Below are positions 35,186 through 47,864 of a DNA stretch of 64,000 nucleotides, piece by piece. The stretch comes from Chenopodium formosanum (Eukaryota > Streptophyta > Magnoliopsida > Caryophyllales > Amaranthaceae). The stretch covers positions 5,595,501-5,659,500 of the forward strand of contig CM044879.1 of assembly GCA_024500155.1 (NCBI GenBank), in the 5' to 3' direction. The notes beneath the pieces are model-generated. The model ran no database searches. It was not told the DNA's origin and saw nothing but the letters and a program-made list of their open reading frames with translations. The translations under genes and the position numbers were made by a program. Positions within the stretch are counted from its first letter, which is position 1; every line of letters begins with the position of its first letter.

Positions 35186-38100
35186 CTATTCCACAAGTCT
35201 CCAAAGATCCGATGCAGCATTAACATGGCCCGAGCTGAAATATGATTGGGCATTTTCTTCAATGTTGTCCAACCTGCAATACCATTGGAAATTTCAAGCC
35301 TGTACAGAGGTGAGGATAACAAGACCATATGTGCGTGGGAGATTAAAGATCCATTTAACCATTTTGGTTGGGGTTTGCATTAAAATTATTCTAATTGCAA
35401 TATGTTTCAATTGAACAATAGAAATTCTCTTCATTTACAGTTCATAATTGGCTACGAAAAACATCCTTATGTTATGCTTGTATGTTTTACAGTACAAAGT
35501 ACGAACCTTTTCGGTGAGGGAAGGTACAGAACTACAAAGTCAGGTGAAGTAAGAGCCTGAGAGGGTATAATAAAAATCCTTCTAGAATAAAAAGATCAAT
35601 CAGACTTAGAAAAATATGAAAAAATTATCTACCCTCCCACACCAATATTAAACAACAGGGGCAGAGGGCGATATATCCTGTATAATCAAACTGAGCCAAA
35701 ATGCTGTCATGCACCTTACTCTGAGATTAAACTTCAGAGGAAGGATGCATGCAATACCTCCTAGGTTCCCGCAACTAAGAAGCCCAAGATAATCCTTAAA
35801 ATACTAATGAATGGGCACAGATAAAACATGCATGTTTGGATAGGTATATGTACCTGTACATATAATTAACCATGATACCACCGCTTTGCAAGAGTCCTTT
35901 CTCTGATCTGTCGGCCATCCAGTTTAACCTCTCGACCATCTGTTTCATAAAAGCATTATACAGTGTCAATGCACAGATATTATTTCAACATAAAACTAAG
36001 CACCCTGCTTCAAAGTTCAAACTCTAAAACCTGGAAAGAAAATGAAGAAAAAAAGTGTAAATATTGATTATTCATATTGAAAAATCCTCCTTTTTAAATT
36101 GAAAAAATGGAATCATTGCTTTGACCAAACTTAAAATTAATCAGCTTCTGGAAACAAAGCTCAAAGTTCTTGAACCTACCGCTCCGTTTTGCAAGTGAAA
36201 GTTTGCAACAGCATCTAGAGCTTTTCCCCTCTTTTTTTCTTGAAGAAGGTACCTGAACAGATATTCATTAATATTGAAGAATCAAAACAACTTACATTGA
36301 TTGCCTACATCTATCATCAAATGGGACAGCCTAGAAGGCATCATAGCAAATTTCTATATCATTCATGAAGACCATATTAGTTCATGTTCTATTACTAAAC
36401 TTTATTTCTCATAATGTCAAATACTCTGAAGATTTCAGAATCCCATAAGTGCATCTATACCTGGCACAAAGTCGCATCAAAATAGGTTTCTGTACAGATA
36501 AAACCCTATCAGATTTGCTCCATTCATGGTTTGGAGATTTCAGCAAATTCAGTATGACTTCGATGCCCGTTTTTCCAGATGTAAATTCCCTGCAATTGAT
36601 AAAGTCAGAATAACAGCCTAAGATCTAACGAGTCTACTTAGTATACTCTTTAAACAAACAAAAAATGGTTGAGACAATAAAAATTTAAAAACATCATAAC
36701 ACAGAAAACCAATGGCGACAATCTCATCAATTTAAGGCATTTACAAGGCGAATATATTCAGGATTGATCAGCACTCAGCAGAGCTTAAAAAACAACATAA
36801 ATTGCTTATTCGATATGAGTGTTTAAAAGGGTAATAAGGCAAAAGATTCTGCTTCCATTGTTTGGACAAACCAGTAAGAGAGGATTAGAGGAAGAGAAGA
36901 GAACTCATATCCTTCAGAATTTTTAACTCCTGATTTAGTACAAAGACAAAATTGTTTAACCTTCTCTTCCACCTGCAACATCCAGATAAGGGGAAGAAAG
37001 CACTCAACTTTTCTTACATGTCCTGCACACCAGATAAATTCAAAAATAGAATTTGAAATGTGATGACCTTCAGTTGAAACAACAATAAAAGCAATAAACG
37101 ATTCTCTACGAAATGTTAACTGACTGGTTGTAGGTTCAAATCCTACATCATGCACCCACAAGTCAACAAAATCAAACATGTTATTGAAGAAGTTGCTCCT
37201 TTCAATGTTAACAATTCCATATCTTTCAACATAAATTTTGATGATACCCTCTTGCATGAAAGCCTCATACGAAGCAGGAATCACGTATGCACATTAAAAA
37301 GCTAAGGAAGAAATCCTTAGTTTGCTGCTTTTCAGTTTGCACATTGCACCATAATTAAATAAAAGCTCACCCCAGTTTATCTAGGACTTCTTTCTCTTCC
37401 CCTGCTGTTAGAACATCTTCTCTGAATGCAGAACCTGTACTTTCCTTGGAAGAGCCCGACATGTCTATAGTCTCTGCTTCTGCAAGCTTAGACTGTGATG
37501 CCAACTTAGATATCAACCAACTCATGAACCCAGGGATCGGACTAAGTGTTGCAAATGTCTTCACAAGAAAGGGGAAGAAAATACTATGTGTCAAAATCAG
37601 GACAGCTTGAGTAAATTCTAAATAATGCCATTGCAGGGCTCATCACTAGGCATTTACCAAAGAAGATCTAAGCAATTGTAAAAGCTACATAATTTATTAA
37701 AGAAGATAAGAGTAATATCCCATTGTTATGATGGATACAATGGGTGCCAGAAGTACTTACACATATATGTGGCATATCTTGTTTAACCAGTTCAATCACA
37801 CGTTTAATAAGGAACTTCCCAAGGTTAATTCCTGCCAAGCCTGGCTGCCAAATTTGAGAAGCATATTAAGGCATAGAGATAAGACTTAATAATCATAGAT
37901 TAAAAAAACAAAATAAAAACAAAAAACTAAAGATTAGAAGCTTAATGGGTTCAATACTTCAATAGATATAAGTTACATGGACTCGGGTACCCATGTCCGA
38001 CATAGGTATGTGTCCAAGAGTCTGACTTGGCTATTTTGTGAAAAAAAATCCATGGTTTTGAACCAAAATTGAAGTGTCCAAGTGTCATACCCATGTCCGA

Positions 38101-41100
38101 GTGTCGAGGGTCCGACATGGGTACTTGAGGTGAAATGAAGAGTCCACGTAACATCATATCATCATTAGGGGGCAGAGAAAGTACAAGACTACTCATATTT
38201 CACCTGACTAGATGAGATTGAGTAAAATAATGCGCAGGTTGCATCACATTCAAGTATTGGAGGATCATCCCAGAGAACTTCCTGAAAAATTAACAAGCAT
38301 TAACAAATACCCACAACATAAGGAAGAAGCTGAAAAGACGTTGAGATTTGCATAAATAAACAAATGAATAAGAAATGGTACCTGTATAGTCTGAGCAACA
38401 TTTTTTAACAATGCTACCTCAATGAAGATCAGAGGTTCACCTGAAATTTGATTATTTCTTCCAGGATTAGTGCTAATACAATTGGTACTTATCATATATC
38501 ATAAAATTAAAATTTTAATTCGATAATCAAACTCAAATGCATTTTTTCCATACATCAAAGATAATCTTCAAAAACAGAAATTATTACTCTGTACACAAAG
38601 ATGTGGAAAACACACCGTCACAAGACTCACAGCTATGTACTGATATTTATTGCCTTTCAAATTGACAACTAAACTTGTTACATAGAAGAAGTGTGGTAGG
38701 ACAGTTAACCATGTAGAAAACACACCATCACAAGACTCAAAGCCATGTACTGAAATTCATTGCCTTTCACGTTGACAAGTAGACTTGTTACATAGAAGAA
38801 GTGTAGTAGGACAGTTAGCCACAAAATTGCAGCTGTATCACTTGTATTTGGGTCCAGTTGCAAGTGAAAATACTGATGCTTGAAAGTGAACATACACACC
38901 TCCCCAACCCCCCCCCCCCCCAATTACCACACACAGACCAACACACAGATAGACAATAACAGAAAAAAATAAGAGGACATAAAATGATCGAAACAGGCAA
39001 ACATTACATCATATGATTGCAGGTGAACAAGTAAGAAGTGAATAGAAGGAACAAGAAAACAAATAAATAAATAAACAAAAACCTAGCCATTGGCAGGAGA
39101 TAAAGAAAGAAAAGATAAACGGCATAAAGATCAAGCAGTAGAACAACAGCATACACCCTCATTATCAGGCAGCAGAACTACACCAGACCACTGAAGACCA
39201 GTCATACAGTCAAGGAGAAACTCATGAATTCAACAAGGTTATAATAAAGCAGTTTCTCTTCCACCATACATATAGGGATTATTGGAAAGGAAGGAAGGAG
39301 GTAAACATTAAGGAGAGGGGCTAACCAGGAATTGCAGGATGCAGATACCCAAAACAGCGACGGCCTACTCCTAGTCTCCTCTTAAGATCAAGTAGACTGC
39401 TGATAGGATGAACAGCCTTCACACCAGAATGACCAGATCTTTATTAGTCAATCGACCAAGCATTTTAAATTGCCATCTAAAAGCATCAAGGAAGGGAATA
39501 AAACCTCATAAGCAACAATTTTCTCCAACAATGAAGCAGGATCATCCCAAGTTATGTGGTGAAGCTCCAATGCAGCAGGACTTAGCCATGTGATAAGCTT
39601 CTCCTTTAAGTAGGAATCTAGTGCTCGCAAAGATGGAATGTTGTGTTCCCTATAAAGATGATAAGGCCAATATACAGAGGTTAATGTTCTTCTTCACGTC
39701 TTTGTTACTAATAGCCTACAAGCTAAAGAACCAAAAGAAAATGCATCGTCAGAGCAAGACTAGTACAAAGTTGTACCACACTCTAATAACCAATCAAAAA
39801 AGAATTGAATGTCCCAGGGATTATTTTACCCAGCATGAACGTAAAGACCTATACAACATTACTCTCTAATCTTGATTTTATCAATGTCAAAGCATATGCC
39901 CAATCGACAATAATTAAACAACTGAGATATGTTGGGCTGTAATGGCCAACAATCATCACCATCCAAGGTGATGAAAGGAGAGGAAATACCTATCATCAAA
40001 CTAGGGACACTTCTTCAAGAAAGATAGCTCTTTACAAGAATAAGCATGTACTTTCCATGAATCAATACATTTTTTTCCTCAAGTTTACATTAAGCTTTAC
40101 AGTTACATAACGATAAACACGAGTGTCTTTGTAAGTTGCATATAAGTAATTGTTTATGATAAGCGCATGTTCTTACTTGATTGTAGAAAGAATATCAGCA
40201 CGAAGTACTGACAAGAATTTTAATCCTCCAGGATGGGTATTCAACCTTTCAAACAGAGCTTCATAAGTTGGCTGTAGTGCATGCCTCAAATGCTTCTCAG
40301 TGCGGTAAAAAGTGGAAAGTGAGCCATCGTCCTCAACACCAATTTCACCTTTATCGCCTATCAGAGAGCTTACAGTATTAAAAACTCCTCTTCACTTGAC
40401 AATACAAATGCACCAAAAAAATATTGTGTATGAAGTCAATAGACCAACCAGCAGGAAGCTGAAGGCCAAGATATTGCTTCATAAGATCACGAACATAGGT
40501 CCTGTTGAGATCATACTCTTTGGCAAGTACCATAAGTAATTCTCGTCGGTCTTCAATAGAAAGACCATAATAACCCTGATTATATAAAAAGTGATTACAA
40601 TGATAAGCCTCACAGGTGTTGTAAGAAGCCATTTAATGATGAAAATGCAACATATAAGAAAAGTGAGCATATAAACCACCTCAGAGAAATCACTTAGAAC
40701 ATTATCCTGAAGTTCAGTCTTGTTCATTGATATAGCTGAGTGCATTCTTTCCCGCACAAGCTCAATTCCTCTGCATTTAACAACTTATCATCCCTCAATG
40801 TCATGCAACAAATAAATATCAATATCAGTATTATAAACTGAAATTGGGATTTCATTATCAACGACCGGGGCATAACTATGAATTCTTTATAACATAAAAT
40901 TAGGAAAGGTTAAGTTTAAGAAAAATAAGTTTAGATAAGTTCTTTGTTAATTATGCCCACTGATAATCATAGTGAAATATTATTACATTGATATTCTAAA
41001 GTGACTGATACCATATATTAAATAGAGCAAATATTATGGAAGTACTAGTATAAACTAGCTATAAAATTATATATTAATATCTACTATGAACCAAAAGCCA

Positions 41101-41604
41101 TAGATAATTAGATTTTGCCCAAAAAAAATAATATTGTGAGCTAAAAAATACCCAAATCCAAAACTAACAGAAAAAAACCCCTAAAACATCTAAAAAATTC
41201 CCAGAATTATTAAGATATAAAGAAAGGACCTTTCATGGGTTTCTGGAGAACTGAGCTTGTGATCAAATTTTGGGTCTCCACCATTAGCAGAAATTGGTTT
41301 TCTGGGTTCATTTCCCTCTGAATTTGCTGACATTTTGTTCTACATAAACACAAAATTTAAACACAAAATTAACAATAAATGACAGCTAGAAAAACAGACA
41401 AAAATCAATTGATAACACAATATTATTGAAGATATAGATACACCCAGAAATTTAATTAAGAAGCTTAATCAAAAAGCCAAAACTACCCAATCATAAAAAA
41501 TTACGAAAGAGTCAAAGTATATAACTTACAGTAGCAGGAGAAAGAGGAAAATTTATGGGTTTCATTCGAGTTCTCATCAAAATTGCAAGACCTTTTTTGT
41601 TCAT
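35186..41604 (-). CDS. MCD: Malonyl-CoA decarboxylase
   Basis: Fifteen exons join in frame to 534 aa: 41530-41604, 41230-41339, 40680-40770, 40449-40575, 40177-40357, 39505-39649, 39326-39416, 38382-38440, 38204-38281, 37761-37844, 37371-37558, 36461-36589, 36180-36252, 35854-35939 and 35186-35273. The enzyme converts malonyl-CoA to acetyl-CoA and CO2, lowering malonyl-CoA in mitochondria, peroxisomes or cytosol. The N-terminal helical domain has MHSAISMNKTELQDNVLSDF. The catalytic domain has HPGGLKFLSVLRADIL, ITWDDPASLLEKIVAYEAVH and PGLAGINLGKFLIKRVIELV. It also has LSPIPGF, with the family's catalytic Ser at about 353, and NFHLQNGA, with the catalytic His at about 472. The start MNKKGLAILMRTRM is basic and could be a mitochondrial leader. 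The C-terminus (LWRLVE) has no SKL signal. Confidence 0.95.
37965..38155. repeat. MITE relic with CATGTCCGA words in MCD intron 9
   Basis: CCCATGTCCGACATAGGTA near 37990 and CATGTCCGAGTGTCGAGGGTCCGACATGG near 38095 are partly inverted. Related to the sequence type at 7389 and, more weakly, 31280-31420. Ends not defined. Confidence 0.4.
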
Positions 41605-41739
41605 AATTCATCCGGGATTTTCTCCAGAAAAAGTATTCTGTTGTTTACATATCACTTTCCTTAACTGCCGGTTGTTAATTCATTGGTTTTTCTTTTTGTT
41701 TGGATTTGATGAGGTTCAATTTGGTACTCATATTGCTTA

Positions 41740-42000
41740 GACAGGCCCAATGGCTGTTGCAGGCCTTGCAGCAAATCAAATTCGGTTGCGTTCAGCCGCT
41801 TACTCTCGTTATAATTTTACACCCTTTTATATTCTTCTTTCTATTTGCACAATGGTGTAGGACCAAATGATTTATCATTAGACAAGCCCAATGGCCGTGC
41901 AGCAAATCAACCCCCTAGCCGCTTGTGCTTAGTGATTTAGACTAGTTGTGAATTTACACCTTCTCACATTCTCTAGCTCATGGTGTAGGACTATAAGACA
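41740..42000. repeat. Degenerate tandem duplication, about 141-bp unit
   Basis: The segment from ACAGGCCCAATGGC (41741) recurs from ACAAGCCCAATGGCC (41882) with shared GCAGCAAATCAA, AGCCGCTT and TGGTGTAGGAC words in the same order. Confidence 0.65.
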
Positions 42001-42610
42001 TAATAGTATAATCGAAACATTTAAATATCAACAAAGGCGTTATGCGGTCCAATTTAAACTCTACTATACAAAAATAGTGTTGCCAAATTTATCTCCTTGA
42101 TTAATGTTGTAAACACAAATTTTAATCTGCAAATTATACATTCAAAACAAATAAAAATAATTTGATCTTTGACTAACATTATATTTAACATGAGTACGTG
42201 ACACTTAATCAAAATTTTCTTGCGTACAGATGTATATTCAAAAAATATATATACAAAGTATAAAAAAGATGAAATCATATATAACAATTATGTATCCCAA
42301 ACATATAAAACTTGTACATTATCTTAAGTAATCAAATTTTAGCATAAAGAATTGTATTTTAACATAATTCTTAAAGGAGTCAAAATACAGTTATCTAAGC
42401 CTTATGTACAAACTTGATAAGATTGTTAACTATATACTTCTCTTAATTACGAAATTGACATTGGTTTAACATTATCATGGAGATAAACTTGGAAATTCCA
42501 AATAAAACATCCTAAACATTTGGCACTTTAGGCAAGGACAGAATTGAAATCAGCTTTCTTGTTATGAATATAAAATCATATTAAATCAAAATAAAAAATA
42601 AAAAATCAAC

Positions 42611-42683
42611 TGTTGCTGCCCAGGATCGAACTGGGGACCTTTAGTGTGTAAGACTAACGTGATAACCACTACACCACAGCAAC
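42611..42683 (-). tRNA. tRNA-Val (anticodon UAC)
   Basis: On the minus strand the acceptor stem GTTGCTG pairs with CAGCAAC. The D-arm contains TGTAGTGGTTA. The anticodon stem TTAGT/ACTAA encloses loop CTTACAC, giving anticodon TAC. The T-arm CCCAG-TTCGATC-CTGGG closes perfectly. A is the discriminator base and no intron is present. T-runs follow directly (A-rich on the plus strand at about 42588-42605), a normal pol III terminator. Confidence 0.95.
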
Positions 42684-42847
42684 CAATAGTGTTAATTATT
42701 CAATTAATATAATATAATATAATTGTTACATTTGATTCAAATAACGTTTTACACAAAAATCATCAACCTGCATTTCAGCATATTCTCATATTGCTATCCT
42801 ATTACTTGTATTAGACACTGAGTAATTCACTAATTTGTAATGGTATG

Positions 42848-42849
<2 letters not shown>

Positions 42850-42929
<80 letters not shown>
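42850..42929. repeat. (AT)n microsatellite, about 40 units
   Basis: An uninterrupted TA/AT dinucleotide run of 80 bp, likely length-polymorphic. Confidence 0.95.
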
Positions 42930-42931
<2 letters not shown>

Positions 42932-42959
42932 TATTATTATTATTTCTTAAATATTACTC

Positions 42960-43590
42960 CGCAATTAAAAAAACACTTATACGTTGCATAATTGTTAGTC
43001 TTGTTACTAGTCTTTTACTATGATTCTATATATGATAGTAGTAGCTTATTTGTATTATATTATTTAATTGCTCTACTTATATGTTTTTTTGGGTTTTTTT
43101 TTTTGAACTTATTTTTTTCATGAAATAAGTGGTAATAAGGTAAATATATACTTTATATTATATATATAGCTATTTTCACGCGCTATATATATTACGTCTA
43201 TTATATGCTGTATGAGCCTTTCTCCAATAATACTCATTTGTGTAATTGAACACACATCACTCATATAAACGCATGCATCAATAAATGTACAAAATCTTGT
43301 TTGCGCTCCCTTGTCTTCATTCTCACTTTAAGCTAAAAATTGTAGTATTTGTTAATATGACTCACTCATGCTGTCATGCATCTTTCTTGAATTGTATAAT
43401 GTAGCATTAGTATATAAGCTAGAAGCCAAGAACAAATAAAGATTTAAAGTAAGACAAATTAGCTATAATACTCCAATAATTTATAATAGATTAATTTATA
43501 TGAACTAAAACTTTACTCAAAAAGTCTTTGAAAACATCAATAATTTCCTTGGAAATTCACTTAATATCAACCTGCTACTTCATTAAACTG
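42960..43590. other. Intergenic, nothing recognised
   Basis: AT-rich sequence without exon-like stretches. Confidence 0.5.
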
Positions 43591-43603
43591 AAAATGATCC
43601 TTG

Positions 43604-44036
43604 CAGGGCCGTCTCCGACAATTTGGTGGCCCTGTTCTAACTTTTAAAATTGGGCCCTTTAATTTTGAAGGACTATTTTAAAAGGTTAAAAACATTATTA
43701 TTATAAAATGGCTTTTTTTTTTCGAGTACAGTACTACAAATTATTATAGAGCTTAAATATTCATAGTAATAAGTTTAATAGCAATTCAATAGAACAACAA
43801 ACAAAAACTTTTTATTTAAAAAGTGTCATCCTTTTAATATTTTTTGAAGCAAAATCCACAAATATATCTTCATATCCAAATATGAATTTTTAGGTTTTAG
43901 TTTGAAAATGATGGTTTTTTACGAGGAAGAAGGTGAATTTGTAAAGTTATAATTTTTATTTTTGTAAATTATGGGGCCCTGATTTTTGGGGGCCCTGTTA
44001 CGTGTATGAGAAAAAACATGTCTAAAGACGGCCCTG
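43604..44036. mobile_element. Non-autonomous hAT element
   Basis: The ends CAGGGCCGTCTCC and AAAGACGGCCCTG form an imperfect inverted repeat. A perfect 8-bp duplication, gatccttg, flanks it (43596-43603, 44037-44044). GGGCCCT words are subterminal. No transposase. Confidence 0.92.
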
Positions 44037-44411
44037 GATCCTTGCATGCAGCTTTATTAGTGCTTATTACTTTATAATTGTACATATTATTAATAATACT
44101 ATTATTATATACTTCATGTGCGTTACTTCAATATATTAGTACTAGATTAATAAATACTATATTGAATTAAAATGTGTGCCTTGCTTAGGATTGAAGAGAA
44201 AAATGGGAAAGTTATAAAGCTGACTAGGCAGGTATAGAAATTTAATTCCTTGCCTTAACGTAGAGTTAACCCACTGCAAATTATTCTTTGCTGCTTTCAA
44301 TGCCTAATTGTATTGTACTATAGTACTACTATATTTGGTGCTTTGCCAAAAGAAGGTGCGTACAATCATCCAATAGGATTTTTTTGAAATGCATTCGATA
44401 AAAGGACGACT

Positions 44412-44545
44412 AAGGATCTGTTCTCATACGATTATTTTCAGTTCAATTCAATTTAACTCTAACAAGTTCAGTTCAGCTTCTTATTTTCTTCTCTCATAAA
44501 ATATTCAGGTCAGTTCAGTTCAGCTATAATAAGTTCAGTGATCCT
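44412..44545. mobile_element. Decayed third copy of the TTCAG-array Tourist MITE
   Basis: GGATCTGTTCTCATACG followed by TCAGTTCAATTCAATT and GTTCAGTTCAGC words, with TCTCATAAAATATTCAGGTC as in the copy at 26888. The right end is lost. Confidence 0.55.
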
Positions 44546-44549
44546 AAAT

Positions 44550-45500
44550 ATGAAGTAATTCATATGAATATTTTTATGAGAAATTCGTGAAGAATAAGGA
44601 TCTTTTAATTGGTTGACTACTTTTTGTAAAAGAACCTTTAAGTGAAAAGTTGTGAAAAATAGCCTTTTAGGTTGTATTATATTTTTAGGGGTTACTTGGG
44701 TGAGTTTTCTTGGTGGTCAATGTCGGAGCTCCGACGTTGACTTTCATGTGTTAGTCACGTGAGTTATAATTTTTTAAAAAAACGTAGAGTAGTGTGCTTG
44801 ATGAAATAAGTACAAGTATTTGGCAGTGGTGTGTACAAGACACTCAGCACAAGGAATTAATCCTATATTGTACAAGTTAAGAGTTTAAGTGATCGAACCA
44901 GAATAGGAGAGATTGTCCGTGACATTAAATAGGACTAGATTACAAGAAATTAATCCTAAATTGTACTACATGCTTAACTTTTTTACAAGATTACTAACGA
45001 AAATTTTCTTTATTTATTTTATTTTAATGGATGGCATCTTATAATCATCAACTAATGCACGTTTAGTTTTACACATGATCAATAATGTCTTCTCAAGCAC
45101 ATTAATATATTAATTAATCAATTAAATAAATAAAAAGTCACACATACCTTTATATTGTTGTGTATGAAAACAATCATATATTGTCCGAAAAGATTATAAA
45201 GTTACAAATTCATGAAAGACATGCAAATTCTCCAACTTTTTGAGCAATTGCCAATATAGTTTGCTTTTTAGTGGAAAACTTGGAATCCTCTTTTCATATA
45301 CCATCACATAATTCTCATTATAATCACACAATGTTGGATTTATGGTCAATGCGATCGAAAAAGCAAGAAGAAAGGAATGAATTTGATGGAAGTCATTGAA
45401 TGAACCCTTTAACCTTTTTTCTGTTTTTCATTACTTGTAAAAAAATTGCCTCTCAATGCAAAAAGAAGGGCTATATATCATTTATACCTTTGGAAAGTAA
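44550..45500. other. Intergenic, nothing recognised
   Basis: No coding chain. A local CGGAGCTCCG palindrome lies at about 44725. Confidence 0.45.
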
Positions 45501-45503
45501 TTG

Positions 45504-45605
45504 TTGCAATAGTATACGTAATCTTTGCTTTTACGTAATATTTTTTTAAACAGCGTGCAATATAGTGGTTGCACTATAGAGCATGGAGTACGTATACTAT
45601 TGCAA
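45504..45605. repeat. Short inverted-repeat element, 17-bp perfect arms
   Basis: TTGCAATAGTATACGTA (45504-45520) is exactly complementary to 45589-45605, giving a 102-bp MITE-like unit. A weak ATTG duplication may flank it. Confidence 0.65.
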
Positions 45606-46405
45606 GATTGCAACAATGGCAATTGATAAACACAAAATGTTTATCAAGGAGATGAACATAGATTTCCTCCCATCTATATATTCATGGGCGTAGTAGAATG
45701 GGGAGTGCAAAGTGTTCCATAGCACAGGGCCCCGATTATTAGAGGGCCTATACATTATTTTATTTTTTTATTTTTTATTCTTAGCAAGATTAGCCTGGTC
45801 TTATCCTAAGACTTTTTTTTTTTTCATGCCACATCAGAAGTCAATAACTTTTTTATATTTTTTAATTATGTTAAGACTCTTTAAGATTCAACTAAATTTA
45901 GATTTTCATTCCTAAGACTTGTATAATATAAGAGGACTTCTTAAGTATATGTATTATTTATTTTTCTTTTCTATACATGATATTTTAATCGGAAAGTTTG
46001 CAATGGTGTCGTAAGTTACGTATATATCTTACATATATAGCCAGAAAAAAAAATATTAAACCACTAAATACATAACTATAAATAATAATATGAAATTACA
46101 TGAATATTATGATATACATAATACCATAATCTTACAATGAAAACAATAGGAAATAAAGAATATTTTAGGTTATTACAACGGTAGATACTAGATAGCAAAT
46201 GATAGGATACGAGTAGTAAAATACAACAAACTATTTTATAAATAAAATTAAATACAACCATCAATTGCAAAACTCAACATTTTTTTCAATTATTTTTAAT
46301 CAAATATTATAAATGACAGTATTCTTATGAAAAAAAGTTGATAATTAATTATGTTTCATCAATACGGCATGCTTTGGTATATGCATGTAGGCAAAATACA
46401 ATGTA

Positions 46406-46496
46406 CTCCCTCCGTCCCTAAATTACATTCCTATTTTGAGCATTTATTCCTCACATAATAGAGGGAAAGAGGAATATAATTTAGGGACGGAGGGAG
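46406..46496. mobile_element. Stowaway MITE (CTCCCTCCGTCCC ends)
   Basis: CTCCCTCCGTCCCTAAATTA faces TAATTTAGGGACGGAGGGAG across 91 bp, with TA duplications at 46404-46405 and 46497-46498. It is almost a perfect hairpin. Confidence 0.92.
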
Positions 46497-46743
46497 TACA
46501 GAGTAATGAAATGAGTCTTAAGTTGGGTTATGAATTTTAAGACAAAGCTTCATAAATGCATATATTTTAAAAAATCTTGTTTTAAGACAAAGGTTCACAA
46601 TTAAAATTTTGTATGTTTTCAAATTATCAAGGGTTCATTTTTTCATTTTAGAGCAGGGACCCTAAATTCATTGCAACAGCCCTGTGTATATATACGACAT
46701 GTGCAAACAATATTTATTTGATCTACGTAGTATGTCATTTTGA

Positions 46744-47124
46744 GGGCATGCTTGGATTAGAGGTAATACATTAAGGGGTAATAAAAGTCAAACTAAGCAA
46801 AATGAATGTGAAAATAGGGAAGAAGGAGATAGTGATGGTGTGATTGTAAGAAAATTATGTAGTGATGGTATGGTGTGAGGTGAAGAAAGAGGAATCAATA
46901 CCCTCATTTTTGGGGTAATAGTTACACTAGGGGGAGGATGGGTAACTATTACCCTCATTATGAGAGTAATAATTCCTCCATCTCTCTTTTTTCCTCACGG
47001 CACAACTAGTTTAATTCATTTGGAAGCACCATGTCTCCTACAACAACACCTCTAACTACTTTTGTTTTTTCAAGTTTGACTTTTATTACCCCCTTAATGT
47101 TTTACCCCCAATCCAAGCATGCCC
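46744..47124. mobile_element. Tourist/Harbinger-like MITE
   Basis: The inverted ends GGGCATGCTTGGATTAGAGG and its near complement, about 50 bp long including AATAAAAGTCAAAC, are flanked by a 3-bp duplication TGA (46741-46743, 47125-47127). A smaller inner palindrome built on GGTAATAGTTAC...GTAACTATTACC lies in the middle. Confidence 0.85.
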
Positions 47125-47864
47125 TGAGGATAACTTTTTAAGGGGGTAGTGGCTGGTGGACTATGTAACTTTTATAACTTTTATTATATGTCTAGTTAAT
47201 TTTACTATATTTGTCTTATCGCTCTTGCCGACAAACTTTAATAAGTAAAACTGCTTGAAGGTCAAAATCAAAATCACTACAAGTCTATAATCCATGTAGA
47301 GAAAATATATATACGTTGTGTATTCGATCTTATGCGATTAATTAAGATAAGTTTTAGTAAAATAATCCGAAGTATTTTTTTAGAAAACTTCTTTATATAT
47401 TTCGTACATTATTATGACTCCATTATGTAATAACTTATAAAAATATCAATGAAAATCAATCAGTTTGATTGAAGAGTTCCTCGTAATCTTACACGCATTT
47501 GCAAGTTAAAATTTTGGAGTAAACCAGACTATTAATTTAAGGTCAATTACATCAAGAAATTCCTACTACTACTAAATTGGTTATTAGTACTAATACATTG
47601 CTTCATACACTAACTTTGTATTAACATTATTGATTTGGAAAATTAATGCCTTAAATAAATAAAGTAATTACCATACTTTTAGTATACGTAGATCATTCGT
47701 AACAACATTAATTTAAGCATACTTAGCTTAGATCATTTGTAACAACATTAAGTGATCTGATCTCTTACTAGCTTATAATTGAAAATGTGTAATAAAATCT
47801 TCCTAATTACATGTATGTAGGTTCCTAGTTAGGTGGCTGTATTCATAGTTTGCTATATTAGTAC

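Noticed and set aside
41331..41333. MSANSEG as the start of malonyl-CoA decarboxylase
   Set aside because: An upstream exon (41530-41604) with its own ATG splices in frame and encodes MNKKGLAILMRTRM, which resembles the plant family N-terminus.
45690..46690. A second large hAT-like element around GGGCCCCGATTATTAGAGGG
   Set aside because: Ends do not form a convincing inverted repeat and no duplication was found; only the nested Stowaway is certain.
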